64,000 bases of DNA from Pezizomycotina sp. ARF18 (taxonomy: Eukaryota; Ascomycota). Position numbers and translations under genes: made by a program. The stretch's first letter is position 1, and each line of letters begins with the position of its first letter. Under the pieces are notes generated by a model, which was not told where the DNA came from, did no database searches, and was given only the letters and a program-made list of their open reading frames with translations. Of the stretch, positions 36,412-47,313 are shown in pieces. The stretch is from contig AZLU01000004.1 of assembly GCA_002224055.1 (NCBI GenBank), positions 306,735 through 370,734 of the forward strand. Direction: 5' to 3'.

Positions 36412-38821
36412 CTCCGTGCGAAGCTCGCGCGGGGATGTAATAATAGAGCAATACCCGAGAAAGACGACGCTTTTTATTCGAAAAAGAGATCGTCCTGTCT
36501 TGTTGATCGATAGAGGATCTCCGCCGCGAGTTTCGCGCGAAAATACAGTAACAGCAGCTAAAAGAAGGCTATGGAATATTGTCGTCGAAATCATGAAAGC
36601 TAACGAACCTCGTACGCCAGAGAGAAGGAAAAGAAGAAAAAAAAAAAAAAAAAAAAAAATAAGGCCCCTTTTTTTTACACGGGATCATGTAGTATTAGTC
36701 ATGTGGAGGTTTGGATATGGGAACATCTTACACTTTGATATAGATTATGTTTCCTTAAAACTACAATCTTGCTGATCAACATAGCGCGCGGAGACGGAAC
36801 AATATCAATACTTCTTATAGTGGTGATAGCTAAAAAGACGCTCCCAGAAAAAAAAAAAAAAAAAAAGAAAGAAAAAAAAGAAACCGAGGAGGCATGGACG
36901 TCGCGTTATTCACCGGTGCTCGACGCCAGATTCGTGCGTAGGTATGTATATATGACTATACGCCAGCAAACGTCAGAAAAAAGAAAAAAAAAAGGGAGAA
37001 TCCGTAAGATTTTATAATTTGATAATTGATATCTCCACGCAGAACTCGCGCGGAGATGCATTAATACCTTAAGACAGCGTATACCAAAAAGCCTCAGAGC
37101 AAGGAAAAAAAAAAAAAAAAAAATCACCTGTCCAAATTTATAAGAACTCCCCAATTCGAAATCTAGATATATGTTCCCCTTGCTTGTCGATCAATAAGCA
37201 TCTCCGCGCGAGTTTCGCGCGGAGGTAGTATTGACGGATATTGGAAAAAGGCGTTCGTTTTGAATTCAATTATCTATATAAGTTATCCAAAACCAAACCG
37301 ATACGGCAAGCAGGTATATTCGCTAGCTTTGTAGATGTTAAACGTGATCTACGGAATTTTTTGTTTTCTGGACCAGCTCCGCGCGAAGCTCGCGCGGAGG
37401 TATAAGAACACTTGTTGAAGCTAAATAAACTCTCCCGAGGAAGAGGGAGAGAGAAAAGGAAACAGAAAAGAAAAAAAAAAAAAGAAAAGGCATGCAGGTC
37501 TGCAATCCTCCCGAAAACGAATATATCTAACTCCCCTGCCAATAATACCTTTGCTCCCTCTCCGTACGCTTGCGCAATTAGTTAAAGTATAGGGGTTGCT
37601 GTCATCCGTGTCTGAGCCGTGGATTTGTGGGTATGTATGTTTCTATCGATGTTGGAAATATCTTGTTGATTGATAGCTCCACGCGAGATTCGATTCGCGC
37701 GGTGACCAAAAACCCATGTTCTAGCAAATTTTTTTCTTTTTTTTGCTGCTATGCGTGCCTGCCCCTTGTGAGAGTCTCCAGACTACGTGTCTGATCTTCT
37801 GAATAGCTGGAGAACATAATTTCTAACAAAAGTTGCTGAGAAGGGATCCGTGGAGTTGTGATGATCGACTCGCTTCGCGCGAATCGCGCGCGGAGATGTA
37901 TAACCCACGAGCTAGCAAACTTGGGAAAAAAAAAGAAAATAAGAAATAAACCGTGGTACGGTAGAGCGAGGGAACCAGACATGACTAACAACACTAAGAT
38001 ACTACCTAAGTATTATAATAATACTTTGCCGAAGAGGAGTATAAGTTTGTTGCTAGTTGTTGCAGATAGAAACTTCGGTAGAATTTGATTTGACGAACGG
38101 CAGCTCTGCGCGGGGTTCGCGCGGAGATAGAATGAGCAGACGCCAAAAAAAAAAAAAAAAAAAAAAAAAAAGGGTTGAGCAATCAATAACAATTTTTACC
38201 GTTCGAGATCTTTAGGCAGAACTCATGCGGAGGTATGGTAGTATAATGGACATAAAAAGACCACCCTTAGTGGAAAACATATGGGGGGGGTTAGATGTCT
38301 GATCCTTTGCGGACAGGAATTGAGATTTGATGATCGATAGCTTCGCGCGAGATTCGCGCGGGATGTACATCTCGTGCGCCAGCCAACTTGAAAAAAGAAA
38401 AAAAGCAGGGGAAAGAGATCTATCTACTATGCTCGCAGCTATTCTTGCGTAGATGTGGAGTCGTTCCAATCGTCGCTGGAAAAAAAAAAATCCCGGGACT
38501 TTACTACTCACTGCTATCTTCGCGCGAAACTCGCGTGGAGCTTTCCTTACGCAGTACTACTAATACTAAATTGCCAAAAAGACACTCGCGGAATAGAAAG
38601 CAATTTGTCAAAATGTATGAAAGAGAAGAAAAAAGAAAAGAGAGGAAAGAAGAAAAGAAAGGAAAGAAAAAGAAAAAGCCTTGCGCTACCAAGATATATA
38701 TTCCGCTGACTTGTCAATACTAAACTGAATCCATGAATTGTTTTACTTTTGGAAAAGAAGTACTCGACAGACTTTTGTCCTATGATAGTACTTAGATCTT
38801 CGCGCGAAACTCGCGCGAAAG
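36412..38821. repeat. Cluster of 23-bp GC-rich palindromic repeats
   Basis: At least twelve copies of an imperfect inverted repeat occur, with consensus arms CTCCGCGCGA and TCGCGCGGAG around a variable 3-nt loop. Copies start at 36412, 36519, 37033, 37202 (perfect), 37377 (perfect), 37677 (with a 5-nt insertion), 37873, 38104, 38341, 38518 and 38798. More degenerate copies lie near 36781, 36919 and 38214. Spacing is irregular, 105 to about 520 bp. Loops include GTT/AAC, AGC, ATC, GAT and GGT, and two copies (36519, 37202) read in the opposite orientation. Surrounding DNA is AT-rich, so the GC-rich hairpins stand out sharply. Copies share flanks (TGATCGATAG before, ATGTAATA then GCCAGCAAACTTG and an A-rich tract after). 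The cluster lies between the converging 3' ends of TAD3 and the aminopeptidase gene. No protein is encoded. Confidence 0.9.
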
Positions 38822-39223
38822 ATGCAATAGTAGCAAAACATCAAAAAAAGCAAAAAGAAAAGCAGACCATGCACCAGCAATGAGAAATAACGCCAAAAAC
38901 CCAAAAAAAGAGGGCATACATCATAACATTATAAGAAAAAGAGCCATTTTATTCCCCCGGCACCTTCGCATACCCTTCCCCTCGCCGCCATCTCCTTCTC
39001 CATAATCCAACAAACGCCCTCCTTATATACCCACAACTCCAACCTCCCAATACTCCACCCCTCTTAACGTACCATACCCACATCTCCGCAATATCCCTCC
39101 ATACTTTCGTATACCAACACCAGGCAACTAACACTGCAATCCACAGTCCCATACCCAGCGGATCAGCCGCCCTTTCGGCACACCAGCGTAGTATATACCC
39201 GTAAATACCGTCGCCGTATTTTT

Positions 39224-40306
39224 CTACTCGCGGTTTTCTGTTTTTAGTGGTGGGAAGCTATGCTGTGAGAGTATCTTTGCGTAAATGAATGCGAGTTGTG
39301 CGTGCAGGGCGATGGAGGGTAGGGAGATGGTGGAGGGGGTGTCGGATGCGTCGTGGGAGTGGGTGTACGAAGAGGAGGAAGGTTGGAATGCGCCGGTGAC
39401 CAGGGAGGATGGGAAACGAAGCGGGAGGCGGAGGCGTGGTCGGAGCAGGCGTAGCCGCACTTCGCGTGTTGAACCGTGACGTTCTGGTTGTCTTTCGCAT
39501 TCTTTTCTTTTTTGCTTCCTGCGGTGGTGTTACGAAGTAATTCCCAGCGATGCCGTACACCCACCCGCAAACTCACCGTCGACGTAATCTCTACCACACT
39601 AATAACTCCACCGGGCGTACCCGTCATGTCGAGTACTAGGACGCTGCGACGTCTATGTTTTTTGCTTTGTAGGATTTGAATACGTCGTAAGAACGCGGAT
39701 ACCGCTTTCTTCGGCGGCGTAGAAGTGGGAAGTGTACTTCATTCCCTTCTTCTTCTCCGTCCCTTCGACGATGGCGTAGATGATGAAGTGAAAGTATGTA
39801 AAAATAGCCTGAACGCTTCCAGCAGCGATACAACACCCGACGCATTATCGTTCGCTCCCGGCGCGCGCAGGAGGAAGGGGAGGTAGAGGTTCACGCTGTC
39901 GATGTGTGCGCCGAGTACTATCACCGACGAACTACTACCATTTTTAATAGTAGTGGTGGAGGGGGATATTTTGGCGATGACGGACGGTTGCTTCCAACTG
40001 TGATAAACAGCTCAATGTCGACGTTGACGTTGGGGTATCGAGCGGAGAGGGAAGATAGGGTGTCGTATACCCACAGTGATGCTGACCGGCCGGACGCGGA
40101 GTTGAAGTAGCGCGTGTGGAAGGATGTTAGGATTGTATGTGGGATAAGGCTAGTGATGTGTTTACCGCTGGAGGGGTGGACGTTGGCGGCAGCGGGAGTG
40201 GTGGGTAGAGCGGGGGGTATACAGCGGCGTCATTTTGGGTTGGAGGGAAAGATGCGGCGTCGGTGAGGAGGATGAGGGAGAGGATGATGGAGGCGGAGAA
40301 CTTCAT
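39224..40306 (-). CDS. LAP1: Secreted leucine aminopeptidase, peptidase family M28E
   Basis: This is a fungal zinc aminopeptidase that removes N-terminal residues from extracellular peptides. The start at 40306 gives a signal peptide ([20 protein letters not shown]) and a short propeptide with [15 protein letters not shown]. Metal-ligand and catalytic motifs can be read in order: [13 protein letters not shown] (His), GANDNASGV (Asp), HFYAAEESG (Glu-Glu), LDMTG (Asp), [14 protein letters not shown], and [11 protein letters not shown] (last His). The C-terminal helix ([15 protein letters not shown]) is as in LAP1 proteins. About 361 codons fits the family (near 380). At least four 1-nt frame changes are needed, for example before [10 protein letters not shown], before [11 protein letters not shown] and around the AAEESG motif. 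These are probably assembly indels. A segment before KCGYAC differs from the family and may hide an intron. It is transcribed away from the GST-like gene. Confidence 0.85.
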
Positions 40307-41130
40307 TAAGGATTCATTTGCAATCGAGGTTGACTGGTTGGTAAGACGTTTTGTTTGGTGGAAGGGTGAAAGTGTGGGTTGCGGAGTTGTGAAGGAAGGA
40401 TTTCGCGGCGTAGGCGGCAGCCGAGGCTTAAACGAGGAACAAGAACAAAATCGATCGATAAAACTTATTCAAGAAACAGCGGCCCGCCGCCGAATTGCAT
40501 ATGAAGAAGTATCGTGAAAAAACCGCAATTGACGACGAATATCGAATCCTTACGGTGATAGAAGGACCTCGCGATCTGTCCAGATAGAATCCTGCGAACT
40601 GAGTCAGAGTCAATCGTTTCAAAAAAATAAAATCCTTAGGATATATTAATCGGACGTCCGGCGCAACCCTGCCGGTTCATTTTGTGGGTCTGGCGTCACG
40701 TCCACCAGAATGGGCCGTGATATGCCGAATTCCGTCGATCAACCTCAAAAATACCATGTCGTTAATCGATACGGTTCCTGATTATTTGTGGACGCACGTA
40801 GGATTTCTGCTCACTGCAAGCTAAAAATTAAAGCAAAGCAAAGATTAATTGTGAGCCAAGTTCTTTGTATGATAGTATCGGCCGTATACTAATCACTGAT
40901 TACTTCTTCACTACTTGTATTCAAATATACAAGTTGAAGTTTTGTTATTGGAGATCGATATAGAATATTCTTGTTAAATAGTCCACTTTCCTGGCGGTAT
41001 CTGTTTTCAAATCCGCACAATATCAAAAGAAGCAACAGCAGCAGCAGAGATAGCAGATAACCTTCCTCAGAGACTCTCGAGAGACTTCTAAACATCCATC
41101 CTAGAAAGCACTATCTACTCAGAGTCAAAA
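40307..41130. other. Divergent intergenic region between aminopeptidase and GST-like genes
   Basis: About 820 bp between two divergent starts should hold both promoters. The last 70 nt before the GST ATG are A-rich and include CAG/CAA repeats (41031-41049). No specific binding site is claimed. Confidence 0.45.
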
Positions 41131-41987
41131 ATGACTGACACTATCGTCCTCTACGACATCCCAACGAGGGATAAGAAATCTTGGTCCGTGTCAAGAAAAC
41201 TTCTTGAGGCCTTCCCCTCTGCTGATTCCAACCCTTCTCCATCTATCAAAAAATTAGGATCAAATTCACTAACCATTTCAAACAGGTCCCAAACTGCTGG
41301 TACGCCCGCTCCACCCTCAACCTCAAAAAGATCCCCTACAGGACGGAATGGGTCGAATACCCCGAACATCCGCACCGTCGTTCCAACCCTCGTTCCCCCG
41401 GCGACATTACCAAAAACGAAGGCGAACCGCCATACACATGCCCCGTCATCACCCTGCCCACTAAAGAGGGCGAACCGCCGAAGGCGATAATGGACTCCGT
41501 TGCTATAATCAAGTACATCGAACAACACTACCCCGACAACGGCCCCTCAAGTACGGTTAGAATCACTGTATAATCCTCGCCTGAGAGATATACAGACCAG
41601 AGTCAGTCCCGCATTCCGCGCGCTCATTATTCCGCGGGTGCCGGATGCGATATTGTCAGAACGGAGCTCGGAGTACTTTCACAGGACGAGGACGGAGAGG
41701 TTCGGCATGCCGCTTGCGGAGTATGAGAGAAAAGCCGTTGAAGGGGTATTTTGGGATGTATTGAAGGATGGCGCGAAGGAGATCGCGGAGTTGTTGAAGG
41801 AGGATAAAAGTGGTCCGTTCTTTGAGGGGGATAAGTTGGATTTGCGGATATTTTGGTATGGAGTAATCTGGAGTGGATGAGGTTGGGGAATAAAGAGGCG
41901 TTTGATGTTTTTATGGAGAGTGGGGGACAGGAGTTGAAGGATCTTTGGGAGGCGTCGGCGGTTTGGAGGGAGAGGAACGATCATTGA
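41131..41987 (+). CDS. Glutathione S-transferase-like protein
   Basis: The N-terminal thioredoxin-like domain is recognisable: MTDTIVLYDIPTRDKKSWS, then STLNLKKIPYRTEWVEYPE, PVITLPTKEG and MDSVAIIKYIEQHYP, the GST motif that binds the gamma-glutamyl end of glutathione. An intron at 41188-41285 (branch CACTAAC, acceptor AAACAG) joins SWS to VPNCWYARS. The C-terminal helical domain shows LSERSSEYFHRTRTERFG, typical of fungal GST-like proteins, then FFEGDKLDL...IFWYGVIWSG and LKDLWEASAVWRERND before the stop at 41987. A second short intron or an indel is needed near 41547-41579, and one more frame change near 41877. About 250 residues matches the family. The substrate cannot be inferred. Confidence 0.8.
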
Positions 41988-42104
41988 AGTAGGTTTTAGG
42001 CATAGCTAGCTGTAAACTTCGGGTCGGGTTGGAAATTTGGTTTTGCTGTTAGAATACTTCTTTTCGTTCGAAGTGTCGTAAGTAGAGCTTCGCGAAATTT
42101 GAAG

Positions 42105-42127
42105 CTCTGCGCGAGTTTCGCGCGAAG
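42105..42127. repeat. Outlying copy of the GC-rich palindrome
   Basis: CTCTGCGCGA-GTT-TCGCGCGAAG matches the palindromes clustered at 36412-38821, in the same orientation as the copy at 37202. It lies about 120 bp after the GST-like stop codon, 3.3 kb from the nearest clustered copy. A partial half (GCTTCGCGAAATTTGAAGC) lies just upstream at 42088-42106. Confidence 0.85.
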
Positions 42128-42544
42128 ATCTAGACAGATTTTCTCTGATTTAGAGCGCAAAATTTTAAAAACGGCACGAGATAAATTTGGAAAGAAGAAG
42201 CTCACTGTCATTGAATTTGCCAGAAAGATATTGAGAAATGCTGATATAGATTACTTGATATGAGACCTTCTATTCAATTAGGCAGTGCAAATGAAATTTG
42301 GAAGAGAAAAAAAGGGGTTTAAAAAGAAAGCTAACGGCGCCATTGAACTTTCACGAAGATATCCAGAGATCTTCAAGTTGCAGTCCCGCCTCCTGTCGAG
42401 ATGTCGACATATCACTGTTCACCTATATTATAAAAGAACCCGATCACATGACCTCCAACCCTTCGCCCGATTAGGGTGTCACTTAGACCCCTAGGGCATT
42501 TATATAGCTAAATTGAGCCATCAACCTCCAACCAATTAACCGTG

Positions 42545-42617
42545 CGAGCCTGGCGGCAGTATAGGGGCGTTGAGCGCCGAGGTCTCCAAAGTGCAAATTT
42601 ACCGGTTCGAGCCTCGC
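42545..42617 (+). other. tRNA-like A-box / B-box pair
   Basis: TGGCGGCAGTATAGG (42551-42565) resembles a pol III A box, and GGTTCGAGCC (42604-42613) a B box, at normal tRNA spacing. However, the T stem and acceptor stem do not pair properly and no convincing anticodon arm is seen. It may be a decayed tRNA or the head of a tRNA-derived SINE, or chance. Confidence 0.25.
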
Positions 42618-43083
42618 TGAGGTCGAACAAACATTGAGAAAAAGGAATGAATACATTTCTTTTTTGCTTCTTGTACCTCCTGTTCTCTTCTTTAGTTTAT
42701 TATTATTATTATTATTATTTGGTGATATTGTATACTCGATATTTTGGGGATCTCGTACATGTGGTGAGGATCTTGACTGCGTACTGTACGTAGCACCCTT
42801 TTTTTTTCATAAATTCTGACTTCATATTGCGAACAGCTAAAATAGACCACTAATGAGCTTCTGTAGGAAAAGATATACGAGCTTTCGGATAGTTATTACA
42901 ACTAATCTACATTTAACATAGCATAAGAACTTAAGAATATATACAAAGAAACGAACATAGAAAGTAGATCGAAAAGCTACTGGATCCTTACTCGCCGGTG
43001 CCATTTACGGTTACTAAAGAAGTACTCCAACCTCTCACCCTTACGCGGACATAGATTGTTATCAATTATAGCAATCTCTATGA
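42618..43083. other. Intergenic with (ATT)n microsatellite
   Basis: A run of ATT units lies at about 42699-42719. No gene is recognised. Confidence 0.5.
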
Positions 43084-43819
43084 TCAGCTCCGCTCCGACC
43101 TTAAACGTCCTGTTCGCGGTATACGCGCGCAGTGCACAAAAAGCTCAAAGTCCCGCGCAATATCAAGCCCTCCACACTCATGGTCCGCCAAAACGTGCAA
43201 CTGGAACGACATCAGCTTCGGCCACGCTGAAGCTTCCATAAGCATATTTACTATCCTCCCGGGACCGAAGTCCGACCCTTCGACGATGACATCGTAGGCT
43301 ACGAGCTTTTCGAGGTTGGAAAAGCCGGAATTGTGCATCCATACAGATAGCGACCACGGTGTTAACGCGACCAGGACGTCTTTTATATTGTCCGTTACAA
43401 CTTCCGCGTCGTGCTTCTCCAATATTTCGACGAGGTAATCCCCCACCGGTACGGAAAAGCTTCTTTCGGGTACGGTAGCAGTACAAATTCTATTAAACTC
43501 TTGCCTACGTTCGCTACAGCCGCCTCCCAAAAATACCGGTGTAGCAACCGTATATTCTGCGTCGGTGTATTCTTCTGGTACGTCAATGCCGTAGATTTCT
43601 AGGTGGGTTAGGACAGTTGGTAAGTCGGGCTCGCATAAATAGTCCACGAGGTCGTCGTTGAGGTACGGTGCGACGATTTTGGGGAGCCAGGATTCGGATT
43701 CCATTAGGGCGGTCCAGAAGTACGAGTCGTTTATTTGAGACCTGTGGTGGCGGTATATACAGAGTTCTTGTAGGCTGTTTAGCATGTCGTCTGAGATGCG
43801 GTAGAGGTGGTATACGGGG

Positions 43820-43851
<32 letters not shown>

Positions 43852-45090
43852 GGTTTGGGGTGTTGGGTTTCCGGTACTTTGGGAAGTATGAGGTGGATCG
43901 TTCGTATCTTCATCACAGTCGCTCGATGATGCACTCTCATCAGTTTCTTGAAGATCCAGTAATTCATCACCGCTCAACGCCGCACTCTCATCCGTCTCCG
44001 AAGAATCGAAAGACTCAACAACCATCCTACGCCTACGTGCGTCGCGATCGTTCCACAGCATATTAGTGTGAAATCTCAACACCTGAAGTCTTCCGCATTC
44101 TCCATAAGCTTCCTCCAAAAACAATAAAAGTAAAAAACCTCCTCGTCGTCTTCCCGCGTCCCACCTCCTCCGCCGCCAGTACCATTTTCTATTTCGAGTA
44201 CGCGTTGTAGAAGATGATGATCCGTCAAGAAAATCTTACTCATACGCGGACCGTAATCCTCATCCGCATCCTCCCCGTCTCCTCCGTTGGAAATACACAC
44301 AGTTAGCTCCTCGATTTTTGGAGAACTGACGATGGCGTTTGCGATGGATTCTGCGATTTCGAGGTCTACTTTTTTCAGGGTGCAGTTTCCATGTAATGTG
44401 AGGGAGGAAACGTATGATATCGTTGTGAGGAAGTAAGGACGGTCCCACTGGGCGCAGAAGTCCATTGTGTATTTTAATTTTTCTACGGCGATGTGTAGTG
44501 ACCAGCGGCTTGTTCTGGCTAGCTCACCAAGTTCCTCAAATATAAACCCAGGATTCTTTCGCCGGCGATATCCCTCGCTGCGCGAATACATACACCCGTG
44601 AGGTTGGGAAAGGAGTCGAGTAGGCGTTTTATCATTGGTAAGTGCAGGTGCTTTCGTCTTTCATGAGAATGCCGTTTTCCTCGTCTCCATCCTTAACAGT
44701 AGAGCAAGTAACCTGCGTTTGATGTAAACGCACATCCTTCTCTTCAACCGCTTCGATACGTAACGTATGCGTCAAATTCCTCAGCTTTTCCTCCGCCGGA
44801 TCGAAAATAAGCTTGAGAACGTTCGCGTGTTCGACGTACCCCTCTGGACTCAACGCTGACAGCGGAACCCTAGTCGTTCCGAGTATTTTAGGCATGAAAA
44901 TATCGTTTAGGAGGGGGTGGACGAGGCGGAGCGATTTACAGTCTTGCGTGGAGAACTAAACGGCAAAAAAGAAAAGGGAATTAGCTGAATATTCAGAGGA
45001 GATACTAAAAGGATAGAACAACTTACATCCGACATTTCTGAGATTTCTAGGAGAATCTCCTTGGGAAATCTGTAAGAGTAAACCGACCAT
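43084..45090 (-). CDS. F-box protein with leucine-rich-repeat-like C-terminal region
   Basis: The first exon starts at an ACCATGG context (45090) and, after one frame change, reads FPKEILLEISEMSD. The intron at 44956-45026 (GTAAGT...TTTAG) joins in phase to FSTQDCKSLRLVHPLLNDIFMPKIL, completing an F-box, the motif that docks substrate adaptors onto Skp1 of SCF ubiquitin ligases. The remaining ~580 residues contain scattered leucine-rich-repeat-like segments (LTHLEIYGI, LQELCIYRH, LEKLVAYDV), as in F-box/LRR adaptors. They also include an acidic Ser-rich linker and an 11-residue poly-Asn run (about 43818-43850) coded by a GTT repeat on the + strand. Frame changes are needed near 44640 and 44110. 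The adaptor's target is unknown. Confidence 0.7.
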
Positions 45091-45877
45091 GGTATCTCTT
45101 TAAAGCAGGTGGGTTTGAAGTCCTGATGGTTGGTCTTGAGATTTAGAAACTCCTAGAGACGTCGTTCTTAGGTGTTTGCAAAATTGAAGTTCAACAGTTC
45201 AAAAAAAAACAAAAAAAAAAAAGATAATACTTCAATTAAATAAAAAAACAGAAAATAGAAAACGAGAAGTGTAATTGTGTATAAGTAGCGTAGCTAGTCG
45301 AATTTTGACGTGTGAGACAATCTGACAAGCACTTACCAGGACAGCGCGGAAATTCTTCGCAAACCGACCCAAAAGATTAGTATAGTTACTGATTCGTCGC
45401 GCTTAGTCGGCGGCTGGCCCAGTCTAGATCAGCTGGCTGTCTCACAAGTTTATCCTAGCAAAGCTACTAGAAAATGAGATAATTTGCGAGAATACTGCTA
45501 TGAACTTGCAGATGGACAGAGCTGCGGAGTTCTTTCGGATTCGCCTGCAGTGTGCGATGTCATGCATTATCCAATAACGTAGGAGTTAATGTTGTGCATA
45601 CTAGTATTCAACGTTCAAGTAATAAGCTCTGGTTGGAAATTTCTGGTGACGTTGAGATGGTCGTCTTGGAGTTCTAGATCCCAAAGGAAATAAAGTATAA
45701 CAAAAGTATTTTTGGATTAACACCTTTGACCCCCAAAATTTCGTTTACTCTATATGTTTTAAAAGTATTTACATTGAAATAGAAGTGTTTTGCTTTATTT
45801 TTTATTTTTCGTTTGTCGTTTATTGATCAGATGAATGTGTGTGATTTAAAGAAAAAGAGATAAAAAAATTTCCCTTC
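45091..45877. other. Intergenic region, desaturase 3' side
   Basis: About 790 bp holds no recognised gene. An A-rich stretch at 45200-45260 precedes the F-box gene on its upstream side, and the T-rich 45780-45815 segment follows the desaturase stop. Confidence 0.45.
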
Positions 45878-47313
45878 TCACTCGGCTCCTACGACAATCT
45901 TCGGCTTCCTCAGCTCCGCTGCGGCAGGTCCCTTCATATCGTTATCCCTAGGCTTAACACCGAGCCCGTTAGTGTTCCTGAAGAAGTAAACACCGCTCCC
46001 CTCAGCTCCCTCGGACTCCTCGACCCACTGGCACCAGCGCATGCTCTTGTACAACGCCTTAAGGAAACCCCAAGCGCCACCCTCAGTATCGGAGCGGTAG
46101 TGCTTGCCCATGACCTTCTTGATAGCCTCGGTGGCCTCGGCGCCGTGGTAGAACGGGATGGTGGAGATGTAGTGGTGCGCAACGTGGTACTCGACGATGC
46201 CGTGGAGGAGGTGAACGCCGACCCATCCGAAGTCACGGTCGATCGTGGCGGCGGCACCGCGGGTGTAGTTCCAGGCCGACGGGTCATAGTGCGGGAGCGA
46301 AGGGTCGGTGTGCTGCAGGTAGGTGATGCAGACAAGCCAGTGGTTCACCCAGAGGTACGGGATTCCGTACCAGACGAGCACGTTCGCGGCGCCCCATTGT
46401 TGGCAGGCGAAGTAGATTGCCGTTGCGGCGAGCGCGAGGCCGACGTCGGAAAGGAGGATGAGCTTGGCGTCTTTGCTCTCGTAGAGAGGGGAAGAAGGGT
46501 TGAAGTGGTTCACGCCGCCGAAGTAGCCGTTCTTCTTACCCTTTCCGCGTCCTTCGCTCTGGCGCTCGTGGCAGTTGTGGCCGGTGACGTTGGACATGAG
46601 GTACGCGGGCCAGCCGAAGAGCTGCTGGGCGAAGGTGTGGATGACGGTCGCGATTGGAGTTTCCTCCGTGAGGTCGGCGATGTTCCTGCCCATGATGCGG
46701 ACGTACTCGGACCTCGTCTTGGGGACGAAAACCATGTCGCGCTCCAGGTGGCCGGTGGCCTTGTGGTGCTTACCGTGGGAGATCTTCCAGGAGAAGTACG
46801 GCACCAGAAGCGACGAGTGGACGATCCAGCCGACGGTGTCGTTCAAGATCTTAGAAGTTGAGAATGCCTGTGGCCACACTCGTGAGCCAGCACCCAAAGG
46901 CCCGTCATGACGAGACCCTGAATGATAGTGTAGACCGCCCACGCGGCGCCGCGAGCGTACACATTGGGCATGGCAGGGACGATATAGTCCTTGAAAGCCA
47001 CGAGATTGAGAGTGCACAGCACGAGATCCTGAAAACGTAGCTCAGGGAGTGAATGCCGGACCTCTCGAAGCAGTGCTTCGGGATGGCGTTGTGAATATCC
47101 TTGATCGTGTAGTCGGAGGAGTGAATACGTTGCCGTAGGTGTCCAGCAGCTTCGGCTCGTTCTTCTGCGGCTGCTCGTCGAGAGAGGACAGCGATGTCGA
47201 GGATGACTGCACCGGCAAAAGCGAAGGAGAATCGGAGGAGATGGAGAGGTTTCGGTGGAAGAAGAAGCAATACGAGAGACGGCCTCTGGCCTCTCAATAG
47301 CCGTGGAAGCCAT
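45878..47313 (-). CDS. FAD2: Delta-12 (oleate) fatty acid desaturase
   Basis: This is an ER membrane di-iron desaturase that converts oleoyl to linoleoyl lipids. All three histidine boxes are present: HECGH (about 46872-46887), HGKHH within SHGKHHKATGHLERDM (about 46757-46785) and HVAHH within VEYHVAHHYISTIPF (about 46160-46186). Hydrophobic membrane spans surround them, with the fungal loop GKKNGYFGGVNHFNPSSPLY. The HKATGHLERDMVFVP context favours delta-12 over delta-15 activity. About 478 codons matches fungal delta-12 enzymes. The first ~110 codons need frame changes (DYTIKDIHNAIPKHCFERS is in a different frame from the start MASTAIERPEAVSRIAS), and one more lies directly after HECGH. The stop is at 45878. 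Confidence 0.92.

Noticed and set aside
36412-38821. CRISPR-like array interpretation of the palindromes
   Set aside because: Spacing is irregular (105-520 bp), repeats are degenerate and inverted in places, and the DNA is eukaryotic.
46100-46861. 253-codon + strand open frame over the desaturase
   Set aside because: It is a high-GC antisense shadow of the desaturase; the minus strand carries all three histidine boxes.
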